From Onchocerca volvulus (Eukaryota > Nematoda > Chromadorea > Rhabditida > Onchocercidae): a stretch of DNA of 64,000 nt. Position numbers and translations under genes: made by a program. A model generated the notes under the pieces. It did no database searches and was not told where the DNA came from. It saw only the letters and a list, made by a program, of their open reading frames with translations. This document shows positions 12,435 to 25,408 of this stretch, piece by piece. The stretch lies in the NCBI GenBank assembly GCA_000499405.2, contig HG738138.1, forward strand, positions 15,330,554 to 15,394,553. Direction: 5' to 3'. Every line of letters starts with the position of its first letter. Position 1 is the stretch's first letter.

Positions 12435-15400
12435 TTAGAAAAGGCCATAAATGAGTGGATTAACGACAGGATTGACAACAATTAGTGCATTCAAAAAGTT
12501 CAATGTATCCGCGATAATTTCACCATTCGTTAATGTATTCATCATTGCTAGCATATTATACGGTGACCATAAGGTTAAATAAGCAATTAGTGTCATTGCT
12601 GCTTGTCGTTTTGCTATCTGAAAAATGAAAATAATAAAAATAACAAGAAAAAAAAATTTTTTTTTGTAAAATTTAAAAAGTTTAAAATCAGTTTGAGGAC
12701 AAAAAATGTTGCTAGAATAGATGATGTAGTTAGTATAAGATGGATTTCGATCGATATTTTTCGATTATCAGAAAAAAAGATTTGGCTAAAAAAAAGAAGC
12801 AGGCATTTTTGTAAGATGAAAAAAATTTTTAAATCAGTTTTATGAAAAATTTTAGAAAAATAAACGACAAATTTTAAATTTACAACTGAAATTTTTGCTT
12901 CGAAAAAAATTTGATAAAAAAAAATTCAATGAATTACGAAATTCATTTTAAATACAAATTATAAAACACGATGAAATAATTTATTTACATATATTAAGAA
13001 AAAATTTCAGATATAATCAACTAAATTACTGTATTCAATGGATATATTCAATTTAAATTTAGGTCTTACTATGTAGAGATAGTTTATGAAAAAATTAAAT
13101 TAAGATAATAGTAATGTTATGACTGGAACTGAATAAAATTTCAAATTTCCGTTTGTATTCAATTGTCTTATTCTGATTTAATTCCTTTTTTTTTTTTTTT
13201 TTTTTTCTAGTATATATTTTATCTACTTCAAAAGAAAAAGAAAATGATTTTTCTGAGTTTCATCTTTTTCTCAAACTTGAAATAAACTTCTTTCGTTTTG
13301 TCAAATTAACAACGAAATCGCTTATAATTTAAAATTAAAAATTTTTTTGTGCAAAAACAAACGAGATAACTGAAAAGAACAACAATAAAGTTTCTTCTAA
13401 ATAATTTAAACTAATAAATATTGATTCAAATCTTTTTAAATTTGAATCATTTCATGATGCTATGTTTCATAAAGATTTAAAATAAACTTTCATATTTGAA
13501 TATTCTCATCATTTGCAAATATTTGTTAATTTTGCTAAAATCAGAAAAGGCAATTTTTTGTTTTTATTCAAAAAGGAAAAAAAAAACGATAATACAATTC
13601 ACAAATAATAGTTTTTATAAAGTTATTCAAAGTTATACTTTTTCTTAAAAAATTATAAATTAATTATTTGTTCATTTCCATTTTTGAGTTAACATGATTT
13701 TGTGCATAACTTATGAACTTTACAAAAAATTCAAGGAAAAAAAAATGAAAATCTTGTGACATTATTGAGATCATATATAATCATTCATCGTCCAGTATTT
13801 TGATCTAATCTAATGTAACATATATTGAGGTAAGTGAAATTTCAAAGATAGTGAAAAGATTGTTACGAAATTAATTTCCCTCTGACAGATGTAATCTTGA
13901 TAAGAATAATGATAATTCATCATCATTCAATGTTAGCTTGATTTAAAAGCAGCGAAACTTCAAAACTTCAAAACTGATTTACGAGAAGTAAAGTTTGAAG
14001 CAAAATTTCAAACCTATAAGTTTGAAATTGATCAAATTAGCATCAGATAAATGATTACCTTGGAAGCTTTGCTTAAAGTTTGTAGAGTTAATGGACCAAC
14101 AGCTGATTTTAAAGCAACGGCAGTAGGATTATCTTCGCTAGAAATAGTATGCGCATCAGTCGACGATGACGTTACGTTTGTCACTGCAATTTGTCTAAAA
14201 ACAAAAATTTATTACCTTTTTCTGAAAAAAATTTACAGCAAAATTAAGCATTGTTTATTAAATTACTGATAGTACTAAATTTAATAGTAAATTTGAAATG
14301 GATAAATTTTATTTATTTATCTCAAATTGTTATGTTATAATCGATAACGGATTTTAATTTTAAGCAATTCTTTTTTCAATTCAAATTATTTCACAATTTC
14401 AGAATTTTTTCACGTTCAAAATTTTTGTTTGCATATCAATTTAAAGTAAAATGTTAATTCTTTTGCAGAAAGAAACAAAATAAAAAATCGTAAAAAAAAG
14501 CTTCTTTTTTCAAACTTTAAATGAATATTAAAAATATGAATAAAAGTTTCATCACATTCTGATCACTTACTCGTTGGCGTTCAAACTACCATAGCGCTTG
14601 TTCTGTGATATATGTGAAATAATATATGTAATGTACGGAAAACGGTTAACTGAAAATTTAATGAATTCGGAAATTTTTACACTGAAATTTAAGTTGTAAA
14701 TAAATTTTGATTTCGTTTTTTTTTCCTGCTTTTTCCTAAAGTTATGTGATTGGATCGGTTTGAAAAATTTTGGAAAATGATTTGATGGTTCAATGGTGAT
14801 GAGAAATTTCGAACTTTTCATTACATTTATTTCTTTTCTTAATTGATAAATTAAATTCACTTATTCCATTAGATAGATTTAAACGAATGTACTGAAATTT
14901 AAAACTTTAAATTTTTTATTATTGATTACATCATTATAATGTGTTAGCTAATTTGATTTAATGTGTTAGCTAATTTGATCTAGCCGGAAGAATGCTGATT
15001 GCACCATTCATAAAAATTATTGGTTTCATACATTCCAATCCAAAAATTTAAATTCCTTATGTGATGATGTTTAAATTTATCATGTTCAAATTATGATGTG
15101 AAATAATTTCAGTTTTTAAATTCCAAGATTAAAATAATTTTGAAAGATACATTTTCATTTGTACAATTTTCATATATATGATTTTTGTATCCGATAACAA
15201 GAGAAAATTTTGAGGCAAATATTTAAAATTGATATTTCATTAGAAAATCAAAAATTTGAAAGTTTGCCTTGCCGATTTGATCGTTTCATTGAATTAAATT
15301 TACAAATGACAAATAGGTAAGAAAAGGCAATAACTGTGGCTGGTATCCAAAAAACAACTAATAAATGTGTTATGTTGTACATTTTTTCTAATCGATGAAC

Positions 15401-18400
15401 CTGAAAATATTTATAATAAAATATGGAAATATTAAAACCTTATAATTTGCATAAAATTGTTACAATCATGCATGTCATTTTATGAAAATCCTTATGAATA
15501 TTGCTTAAATTTTGTTACGAAACTTATCATCAATTATATAATCTGGTTCTTTTCCAGCGCATCATTTTCCTCTGCTTATTTCATTTAATTTCTACTTTTT
15601 ATATGTTCTTTTGATTGCCATTCATTAATATACATTAGTTTTGAATTTTTTTTCATTTTTCTAAAATTCCAAAAGTGCTTGCTACAATCTCTATTTTGAG
15701 ATCATTTCTCTATATACATTAAAGGCTTCGAAGATATCTTTGTTTTAATTAATGGCTATTTGCTGAAATTTACCTAAATAGTATGATATGGTACAATACA
15801 GTAATAAAATGATTCGGTCCTGTATTTCAACAGTGAATACAGAATAGTTCGATGCTGTATTTCTATTACTGTGAAATAGCTCAGTACTGTATTTCAATCT
15901 AAGCCAAATCACACTCTTCTTTCTTTAACACTTAACGAATATCCTTTATTATTCTACTTCGAAACTAGTATAGATTCTTACTACAATAACATCTCCATTA
16001 TTGATTTATTAAAAATTTGAGTCGTCGAAACTAAATATGACAACTATATAATATCATTATTATTAAGTAACCAAACATTTGATAGATTAAAAAAATACAC
16101 TTTTTGTGTGATATTGAAAAATTTAATTTTTTGTAATAATACTCAATTTTTTTACATAAACAAATAATCAATAAGTAAAATCTTTTTCTTTGATTGTTAT
16201 TTTTTTTCAACTCATTTTAAAAAATATCCTGAAAACTTCTAAAGAAAATTAGAATCAATGAAGTATAAATAGATTAAATTATAATAATGATATATACCTG
16301 ATAGAATTTCATCGTTAAAAGTTGTTTTTCTTGAATCGTTTTAGCTAATCGCATTTGAATATCATACTTGTACGCATGAATTGTCCATATAGGTGTACAT
16401 TGGCTAAAAATTTGAAAACAAAAATTAAATTTAAAATTTATTGCAAGACAAAGCAAAAATCATTAGGAAATAATGGAGAAATTGAATGAAATTAATTTAT
16501 TTAAATATTTTATCTAAAAAAATTCAATCTTACTATATTTGTTATTATAATTTATAAACTTTTATTATTTCCAGTAATATCTCTAGAAAAAAAGTTAAGC
16601 TTGAGGGAGAGGAAGAAAAAAAGAAAAGAAGCAAATGTGTCAACTGAATCTAGTCTTCAAATTACACGCGCTAATACTTTTTTTTATTAAATATAACGTT
16701 AAGTGCTTCCGTGTTACTTTTTTTCGATTTTCTACAATTATGCAACAAAGAATGAATCCTAAGTCACGTGTCAAAGAGTGAATCCAAAGATTAGGTGACA
16801 AAAAATGAGTTTTTAGTTATGTGACAAGAACTGAACTCTAGTTGTGTTTATTTGCAAGAAAATCGATCATTATTGCTATAACAAATGCAAATATCTTTTA
16901 TTTTTTCAATTTTGCGGAACAGTAAAAATGAGAAATCAGGAAATCTGTTGGAACAACTTTTTTATTAACATACAACACGAATGTTCATTAGTCTTTCGGA
17001 ACTTTTTCACTCAATAAGATTAATTTTGGATGAAATTACCTTTGCAAATTACTTCATTTAATCATTCATTTTCTTTATTTACTTATTCATTATTGATTAA
17101 GCCATTTGGAAACTACGAATTATAGTAGTATTAAAAGAATTTGTAAAATTAAAAAATAACCGAAATTCGATAGTTTCATTTGGTTGATATAAACGAAAGA
17201 TAAATATTTGTGGTGTCGAAAAAATGACAGCAGCCATATATGACAATGCAAGCATATATTTTACCCAACGAAATGCTAATTTTGATGCTTTTACATCGCT
17301 GCAATCTATATGTTAAATATGTTTTTTAAAAAATTGAAAAATTACGAAGTTTTAGAAACAAAATGAAAGATAAGTTTTCATTAAACAAATATTTATTTAG
17401 AAAAATTCTAATAGAAGAAACTGAAAGAAGAGAAGTTTAGTCAATGTAATCCTCGCAAGTTTCACAGTCCCGAACGTTTCATTTTTTTTTTTTTTTTTTT
17501 TCTAAAAATGTCGATTTTCCTTTTTCTTTATTATGTTTTCATTAGTAAATGATGTAATTCTAAACTTTTAAATAAGTTCAGAATTAAGCAATAAGTAAAA
17601 AGTTCAAAATTAAGCAATAAGTAAAAAGTAAATCATGTTATGAATTAAATATGATAAAAGCAACATTTTTCTCAAGAATAGTTTGCTGAATCTGTATCTC
17701 TTTTTTATGAGAACATTTTATAAAATTTCAAGATTTTCCAATCGAAACTTTGAATTATGATTCTGATTTCTGATAGAAATAAAATTAAGAACGAAGCAAA
17801 CATTGAATTTTTATTTTAACATCATGTTGTGAATGAAAAGGAGTTTCAAAAAATTAAAAAAAAAAAAAGAAATGTTTGGAAATTAGACAACAACAATCAT
17901 CAAAGGATACGTTCTGCCAAAAATATTTTATTTTTATCTTATTTTATTTTTTTAAATTTATCTTTCAAAATCCCGAAAATCTGATATTTTTAGCGTCATC
18001 AGAGTAAATGATAAACTACTTAATGTCCCAAACGACATTTTTACGTTGCTCGACAAGTTAATTATTTCATAAAAAATTCATTTTTTTTCAGCAAAAATGA
18101 AGGAAATTAGGGAATGAAAAAAAGCGAAAAATTTTTTTAAATTTCAAAATTTATAATATTGAACCTAATCTGAAAAATAAAATTGTCTGATTGAAAAATT
18201 TAAATGAAATTAAATGGAAATTTTGATAAAATCAAATGAAAGAAAAAAAAGATTGCCAAAAGTAAAAGTGTCAGAAATTAAACTAACTTTATTCGATACG
18301 CTCCTTGCGCTCGATCAACCGCTATTACCGCAATAACAAATGAATTTAAATAAAAGTTAAATGTATAAAAAAATTTGCATATACGACATAAAACATCACC

Positions 18401-20450
18401 ACCATACCACTCAAAATTAATTAGAAATTTATTAAATTTCTTCAGTTTTATTTCTAAATTTTTTTTCCTAAAATTATTTCTAAAATTACAAGATATCATT
18501 TTTCGAACTAATTTATTTCATTCTTATCATTATTTAGTATCATCACATCTAATTATCCACAAAATTGTTTGTCAGAATGTAAATGTAATTTTTCAAAATT
18601 TCGCTGATATATTTAAAAATTAATTTAAAAGGAAATTCTAAATAGTTTTTTAAGCAATTGTATCATGGAGTAAATTAGTAACATCTTAAAGTTTTAGTAA
18701 TGCAATAACACAAATATTATTGCACTAATAAAAGCATTGGAATTAAAATGACTTATTCACATTAATATTCAATGCTATAACATTTAATTATTCTATCCTA
18801 TTTTAACAGAATTATAATTAGAAAGAATAATTATTTTAGAATAAATTTGGAATTTTTTTATAAATGATCTTTTTAACCTAAGAAATATATATTTGTAGTA
18901 TTTAAAATTTGAAATGATGTTATGCAAAATGATTTAAATTTACAGTAATTGCAAATACCTAACGTTTGATTGTGGCATTTAAAGTATGAAATAATGTTAC
19001 CTTGAGATAATATCAAAATAAAATTCATTATTCTCTAATATTATTGGATGAAATGTATATTTGTAAAATCTTTTAGTAATTAAAGTTGGAATAATATAAA
19101 CTAATATTGTGAAAATGAAATTATTTCAGGGAAACATATATTTGCTTTATCTGAAATTTGAAATAATATTATAATATGAATTCACATTAATTTCGAATGT
19201 CTGGCAGGAATGGATATTTTTTTTATTTAAAATCTGAAATAGTGTTATCTGAAATAACTGCAACTATGTGACGAGAATTTGTATTTATCCTATTTAAAAT
19301 TTGAAGTAATTTTCAATAATATGGAATAACATTATAATTTAAACTTGCGTTAATGTCAATTATTTAATGGGGAATCTATACTCAAGGCATTTAAAATTTC
19401 AAATCACATTAGCCAAAATGATTTAAATTTACATCAATAAGAAGTATATAACAATCATCCTTGATTTTCCCGTGAAAGCTATTGCTTTTAGAATACTTTT
19501 TATATTGTTCGAAAATTTTTCGGAATAAATAGAATAGAGAAGAACTGGAATACTTGAAATGTTGTCATCCAAATAATTTGTGACGGTGTATAGATGAAAA
19601 TTGTTAATAAATCGGCAATATTCAAATGTAGCCTGAGGAAAAGTATTTGATTTCGTTGCTTGCGATTCTTATACAATCGAAATGATCGGTTAAAACAAAT
19701 TAAATTTAATGGTCCGCCAATGCAAAGGCATAATAAGTATATTATTATTTCAATCTGTAAAAATGTTGAAATTAATTCATCTTAATTGCCCTTAAATACA
19801 CGAAATTTAATTTGAAAGAAGAAATTTATATTAATGAGATATATTTAACACAGTAAAAAGAAAAAAACTGAATTAAAATAACAAGAAAAATGATGAATAA
19901 TTAATTCCACTGAGACGAGAAAAATTTGATTATCAAAATTTCAGTCAGTTGTTATTTGAATATTACATTTAAATAAATCATTATCAGAAATCATAAATTA
20001 TTATCATTATATAAGTCAAAGTAAAAGAGAATTAGATTAAGTGGAGTAGTTTATCAAATAATTTTTCAGAATTTTCTTGAACAGAAAGTGTTTTGCAATC
20101 ATCCAAATATCCTAAATATCTTAAATAATTTAAGCTGAAAATTTTGAAAATCATATTTTTCGAATTCAAAAGTTCTAAATTGAGAAAAGACAAAAAATTA
20201 AACTTTTTTTTTCAAACTGTAGAAATATTCTATTCAGGAGTATCACTATTATAAATTATAAGTTTATCACCATGATTTTTTCATGAGCATGAATGGTTAT
20301 CGACGATTTTTTCTTTAATTTTATGCAAGACAAGAAAAATTGAATAAAACGTACAACTTCTGTTGGTAAGCGATGTAATGATTCGAAATTGGTATTTTGA
20401 TAATCAATATCAAATAATATTGTATCATTGATATTATCAACTGTTGACAT
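12435..20450 (-). CDS. GnRH/AKH receptor-like rhodopsin-family GPCR, nine exons
   Basis: Exons in transcript order: 20355-20450, 19554-19754, 18288-18409, 17161-17298, 16298-16403, 15311-15400, 14571-14602, 14059-14194, 12435-12617; 1104 nt, 367 aa. Phases match at every junction. Landmarks: TM1 GGPLNL; TM2 LHLNIADLL; TM3 starting WYGGDVLC with the conserved Cys107; DR at 131-132 within VDRAQGAYRIN (an altered DRY box); ECL2 Cys188 (QCTP); TM5 about 228-251; TM6 LTLWSPYN (324-328); TM7 NPVVNPLIYGLF (NPLIY at 360-364). The TPSQIIW-W-GGD-LCR-CKF pattern and WSPYN are typical of GnRH, AKH and vasopressin-type receptors, so a Gq-coupled neuropeptide receptor is likely; the ligand is inferred only. 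The protein stops three residues after the NPxxY Tyr, so it has no C-terminal tail. The exon-6 donor (after 15311) is non-consensus (GTCATT); a GTAAAT seven bases on would bring in a stop. Confidence 0.85.
15811..15900. repeat. Short tandem repeat in a GPCR intron, three units of about 34 bp
   Basis: Three units of the type AGTTCGATGCTGTATTTC plus spacer, each holding CTGTATTTC, with an ACTGTGAA-like element between. They lie in the intron between exons 5 and 6 of the receptor gene. Confidence 0.65.
16743..16845. repeat. Tandem repeat in a GPCR intron, about 33 bp period
   Basis: About three units with the pattern GTG(A/T)CAAA.A.TGAATCC, each followed by a TAAGTCAC- or TTAGGTGAC-like stretch, in the intron between exons 4 and 5 of the receptor. 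The first two units are the best preserved. Confidence 0.65.
17575..17635. repeat. Direct duplication of about 26 bp
   Basis: The block AATTAAGCAATAAGTAAAAA occurs twice in immediate succession, with TTCA(G/A)A before each copy, in the intron between GPCR exons 3 and 4. Confidence 0.8.
18895..19445. repeat. Degenerate dispersed-tandem array in GPCR intron 2
   Basis: The element ATTTAAAATTTGAAATAATG and its variants recur near 18900, 18979, 19147, 19226, 19291 and 19389. They are often followed by a TTATAATATGAATT or AAATGATTTAAATTTACA block. Spacing is irregular (about 65-170 bp). This looks like an old, eroded tandem array filling the intron. Confidence 0.6.
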
Positions 20451-21339
20451 CAGGAATAACTATTATGATCTCTGGAATTATGAAAAATCAGTTTAATATA
20501 ATTTCATTGAACTCAAAAATTACTGTCATTTAACTTAATTAAATCAATCTGATTTGCTTCTAAAGTTATATGAAGCAATAAATGTTTATAAGGATGAAAT
20601 TTCTTGGAATTTTTCTAAAAATATGTTAATTAAATGTAAATTTCACTTTATAAATAAATAAAGAAGTAACATTCTTCTTGATTAAATGACGACTTGCATT
20701 TGATCAGTAAATAGGCAAGTAGGATTTAAAAAAAAAAAAAATAAAAAAAGAATGATTGAAAAAATTTTCAAACAAATAAATGAATGAAATATACCATCAG
20801 TTGGAAATAATTTGAATTTAAATAATCTTTTTTTTTGATGCTATTATATTATTTCAGATATGATAGGAAATTTCTTCTCTACGATAAATATAAATGATAA
20901 AGATAAATAAAAGCATGAAGAATTTGTTGAAATTTTTAAAAAATAAAAAATGCTAGATATTATTTATAAGTATTTTTAGTTTAATAAAAACGCTCAAATA
21001 GCCATATTTTTGTCCAATATTATCTAAATTCTTCTGATGAAAGAAACAAACAAAAAAAAAAATCCATTTAAGGCAATGAATAGAAAACTTACAATATAAT
21101 TATTTCTTTTTTTTGCTCGAAAAATCAAACGAAAATTCAATTTCCTTTCATAAAAAAAGCAGGCAGATAATAAAATAAATTTAATTATGTTTATCGCTTA
21201 TGTGTTATAAAATGAATCTATAAATAATAAATTTATTAGGTTGTTTGTTGCAAAAATAAAAGAAGAAGATGAATGTTAGCAAAAGTGACAATTTTTGATT
21301 AAAATAAGTAACGGAAAACTTGAATTTTTTCAAAGCTTA

Positions 21340-22215
21340 AATAAGGTTTGGATATTTTTATTGCTATGAAAAAATTGTGCGCAACACTACTTTAATGTAA
21401 AACTTTGTCTTTTAATTGATGAAAAAAAAAAACAGTAATAAGAAATGCTTTGTGCGGAATTTCATCGTTAAAATGTTGAAAAAAGAATTGATAAAAAGTG
21501 CTTCAATGCGGATTTTCAACGTTTAACTGATAAAGAAAAAATTTGCCTGTAAATCTGTGAACATTTTTTTATTCTATAAAAATTTACATGTAATAATGCT
21601 TTGATGTAAAATTTCGTCATTTAATTAATGGAAAAGAAATCGATAAAAAATATTTTAATGAAAAATTTCACTGTCTAATTAATTAAAAAAAGAAACTGTC
21701 CATAAATCTATGAATATTTTTTATTGTATGAATAGATTAAACAAAATAATGTTTTAATTTAAGATTTCATCACTTAATTGAAAAAAAATTTTTTTCCCAA
21801 ATATATGAATATTTTTATGGTATGAATAAGTTATGCACAGTGCTTTAATGTAGAATTTCGTCACTTCATTGCTGAAAAAAAATTGATGAAAAAGTGCTTT
21901 AATGCAAAATTTTATCATTTAATTGGTACAGGAAAAACTTGCCCGTAAATCTGTAAATACTTTTTATATCATCAATTAGTTACGCATAATAATGCTATGA
22001 TATAAGATTTTATCATTCAAATAATGCAAAAAAAAAATCAATGTTAATGCAAAATTTCATGACGTAATTGCTTGAAAAAAAAAAAAAAATTCCCCATAAA
22101 TCCATGGACACTTTATTTTATGAAGAAATTATGCATAATGCTTTAGTGTGAAGATTTCGTCATTTAATCGAAAAAAATTTTTTTAACCCAAATCAATGAA
22201 CATCGATGATTTAAA
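21340..22215. repeat. Two-level tandem array with alternating about 150- and 97-bp units
   Basis: The landmark AAATCTGTGAATATTTTTTAT (variants) recurs near 21550, 21702, 21800, 21947, 22096 and 22190, so intervals are about 152, 98, 147, 149 and 94 bp. Between landmarks lie one or two copies of a submodule like AGTGCTTTAATGTAAAATTT followed by CGTCATTTAATTG and an A-run. The long units carry two submodules and the short ones carry one. Units are diverged and nothing is coding. Confidence 0.75.
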
Positions 22216-22932
22216 ATTCAGTTCGATCAAAATTTAATTTTGTAAAAAATCCAGCCTTTAATTGAGCTATATAGAATAAAAAAGCTGCTTAATTAGCTAT
22301 AAAAATGATATTGACTTCCCAAGATTAAATTAGATTGTAAAATTTTGAAACCTTGAAAAGAATTTTCAATTCTAAGAATTTGAAATTAAAATTTATGAAA
22401 ACCTTAAAGAAATAGTTTTATTAACAAGCATTATCCATTGCAATTTCAATAATATTTCATTATAATATTTATTATTTGTGAATCTTCACTTTTCTTTTCA
22501 AAAACTTGATGAGGAATGTAGGTAAAAAAGAGAGAAAATTGTGCATTGTAAAATTTGGCCTTCCTTTTTTATCATATTAGTACAAATAAATTTGGACATT
22601 ATCTCATATAAGAATGTGTTATAGTTTTACAAGTAATGCGTAAAGAAATGTAATGAGTAGAAAAGAAAAATTAAAGACAAGGAATTTAGAAAAAAAAGGG
22701 TTTTAAGAAATTAATGCCAAATAGTTTGATAACTCAATACTAAATGATAAAAAATGATGAACGATTTTTAAATTAAGTGCAAAAAAAAAAAAGTAAGAAA
22801 AAGATAGTCGAAAATATTTTCAGTCTACATGTAAATGGAATTAGATTGAAATCTGGTTATGAACAAGAAAAATAAATTTTGACAGACCGGAAAAAAGTTT
22901 TGAAAAAAATGACATACATTTAATGGTAATCT

Positions 22933-23038
22933 TTATTTATTTGGCCAAATTTTCCGAATATTTCCAGCCAAGAAATTGTCTGAAATTGAATCACTGCGTC
23001 GAGTTTGAGTCAAACTATAGGATCTCGAGCGAGAGTTT
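22933..23038 (-). other. Candidate orphan terminal exon
   Basis: This is an island of higher GC in AT-rich spacer. On the minus strand, after an AAAG at 23039-23042, 34 codons stay open to a TAA and read NSRSRSYSLTQTRRSDSISD followed by NFLAGNIRKIWPNK, which looks like a Ser/Arg-rich protein tail. No upstream exons were found. A competing TTTCAG acceptor a few bases upstream would give a different, shorter frame, and the plus strand is also open for about 50 codons. Treat it as a lead, not a gene. Confidence 0.25.
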
Positions 23039-25327
23039 CTTTAAATTAGCAACTGAAATATCGCAAGAAAATAAAAAACATTCCTGAAGAAACTGATCAA
23101 AGAAAAAAAAAATTTTTTTTTCGAAATCCGATTACTTTTTTATCAAGCAAAAGAAAGGAAAAACAGTATAATTACGAAAAAAATTTTTAGATAAATTAAA
23201 TGTTTTTCCTTAGCTTTGTTTTTTTCGAATATTATAAATTTAATTCTTCACGAGCTTTTTTCTATTTTTTTAGGTTTAAAAAAATTAATTGATTAGAAAA
23301 TATTACTAATTTGACATGAGATGACATTTATTAATTACGCTATAACAGAACTTTAACTGAGAAATTTTAACATTACAAGTTTTTTCCGTAATTAGTTTGA
23401 AAAATTAATATATAATTAAAAAATATCGCGAAATTTTATATAAAATGACGATCATTCAATTATTTTAGCAATTTTAAAAGTAAATCATTTAACGAATCAT
23501 CTCTAAAATTTTGCTCTCTTTTTAGTTTCATGATATTTTATCAAAATTATGACTAATACCAATATTTGCTAGCACCTAAATTAATAATATCAGGTTATGC
23601 AATTTAATATGTTACATAATTTGCATTTACGTGAAACGTTCAACGAATTTTAAAAAGTTGAGATATTTTTGAAAAATGCCATCCCTAATATTTCGTTTGA
23701 TAATCATTTGACCAATGATTTCAGACGAACTGTTTAGTTCTAAATTCCACTGAAAACTGATCTTAAATGAATTATCTAGAAAATATTTTGGCTTTTGTAA
23801 ATAGAGAAAAAGGAAGCATTTATCTTGTCAAATACGAAATTGAATTTATTTTATCAATTTTATTTAGAAAAAAAAAGATAAAATAAAAAATAGGGAAAGT
23901 GAAAAAATAAAACAAAAAGACTAATTAACAGTCAGAGCAACACTGCAAAAATTAATTCTTAACTGATAGTATCGAAAAAAAATCAAATATAGAAATAATT
24001 AAAGTGATACATTTAGGCATCTAAAATGAATTATACATATTTATTCAGAAGTATTGAAAGATTTTAAATTACAATCAATGCTTCGTTCATTTTCCTTTCC
24101 ACTCTTTCTATTTTTTCTCTTTTCTGCTTTTAACCATGAATGCAATAATTTGCTGTTAAATGGACTGAATATTTTATTTCCTTCTTAATGAATAATATTT
24201 ACGAATATTACCAGTATATGCACAAATAATAAATAGAATTTTAAATTATAGAATTTTGAGGAAAAAAAAGTATTTCTTCACAAATAAGCTATCAAAAGAT
24301 CAAATTTCAAAAAATAAAAACATAATAAAATAAATGAACCGCATCATATGATATCGTTTCAGAAATCGATATTTTACGTTAATCGTTTTTTTAAATGATT
24401 GTAATAAACAGTGAATTTATGAGAAGGGATAAGATCAAAATATTTTAAAAGAGAGTAATTGATAACATTTAATTCACATACCTTATACTGATTAGCGAGA
24501 TAATTTTTGTATTTAATGATCAAGTAAATTTTCGTATAATTCAGAAATTTTGCAATAAATTTCAAAAGAGTAGAGGAAAATAAACGAGACTGGGAGGAAC
24601 AAAGAAATTATTATTTAAAAAAAAAAATTCACAATTTAGAAAATTAAAGAAAAAATGAATTGATATTTTAGAATGGAAATTAGAATAAAAAAATAAATAA
24701 ATAAAAATATTTACAACAAACAAATCTGAACTAATTTTCATTCTTTTCTGAATTTAAAAACGTTGATAAGAAATTCTATAAATTTCTTCGACAATTAAAT
24801 TGTTTAAAATTTTCGAATTATTTTTATATTAATAAATTGAATATTACTAACAAAAAATCAATTTTCCTTCTCTTTAAAACATAAAAATGATATTTATGAA
24901 TGAGAATCATAATATTACACGGCAACGATATAAAGAAACGTAAACCTATAATATTTTACCAGAAAAAACAAAAAAGTTTTAGAAAGCAAAAGAGATATGC
25001 AAACTGATAATTCGTTTAAGCATCCATTTTAATCGCATAAACATACATAAATTTGTTCCTTTTTATTTATGCAAATTTTACGAAGCTAAAAATAAAAATA
25101 CAAAACTTTTTATTCCTATTTCTATTTTCAGTACTTTTCATTTTCTATCTCTTTTCCAAAGAAAAGTTAAAAATTCTGATAGAAAAAACGAAGGAATAAA
25201 ATCTCTCAAGAACTAAAATCATTTTATCGTTTCCACAATCAGATATTGAAAAAATTACAAAAATTGATTTATATTCGAATTTCTCTTTTATATTTTGATT
25301 CTTTTTTCCATCTTTATTATTGATTGG

Positions 25328-25365
25328 CTGGACCCGGCCATCCTCCGCGTGGCCGATCCAGCTAG
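25328..25365 (+). mobile_element. Helitron-type 3' terminus 1 (hairpin plus CTAG)
   Basis: An imperfect GC-rich stem (25328-25340 with 25350-25361, arms CTGGACCCGGCCA and TGGCCGATCCAG) is followed at once by CTAG (25362-25365) and T. A short hairpin a few bases before CTRR is the hallmark of a Helitron 3' end. The body of this element is not recognisable upstream. Confidence 0.7.
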
Positions 25366-25374
25366 TTTATAGGG

Positions 25375-25408
25375 GCCGGCCACGCTTCGCGTGTCCGGCT
25401 TCAGCTAG
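25375..25408 (+). mobile_element. Helitron-type 3' terminus 2 (hairpin plus CTAG)
   Basis: An 11-bp stem with one mismatch (GCCGGCCACGC 25375-25385, GCGTGTCCGGC 25389-25399) and a three-base loop is followed by TTCAG and CTAG (25405-25408). The next base begins TCTATATAAATAG, the 5' end of the following Helitron, so a 3' end and a 5' end directly abut. It is only 43 bp from the first terminus. Confidence 0.75.

Larger units (their letters stand above)
20451..25327. other. AT-rich spacer, no secure gene
   Basis: Upstream of the receptor gene. A TTCCAG about 22 bases before the receptor ATG (AG at 20472-20473) could be its trans-splice or 5'UTR acceptor. The tandem array at 21340-22215 and one possible exon at 22933-23038 are listed separately. 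The rest is homopolymer-rich with no open frame that looks coding. Confidence 0.55.
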
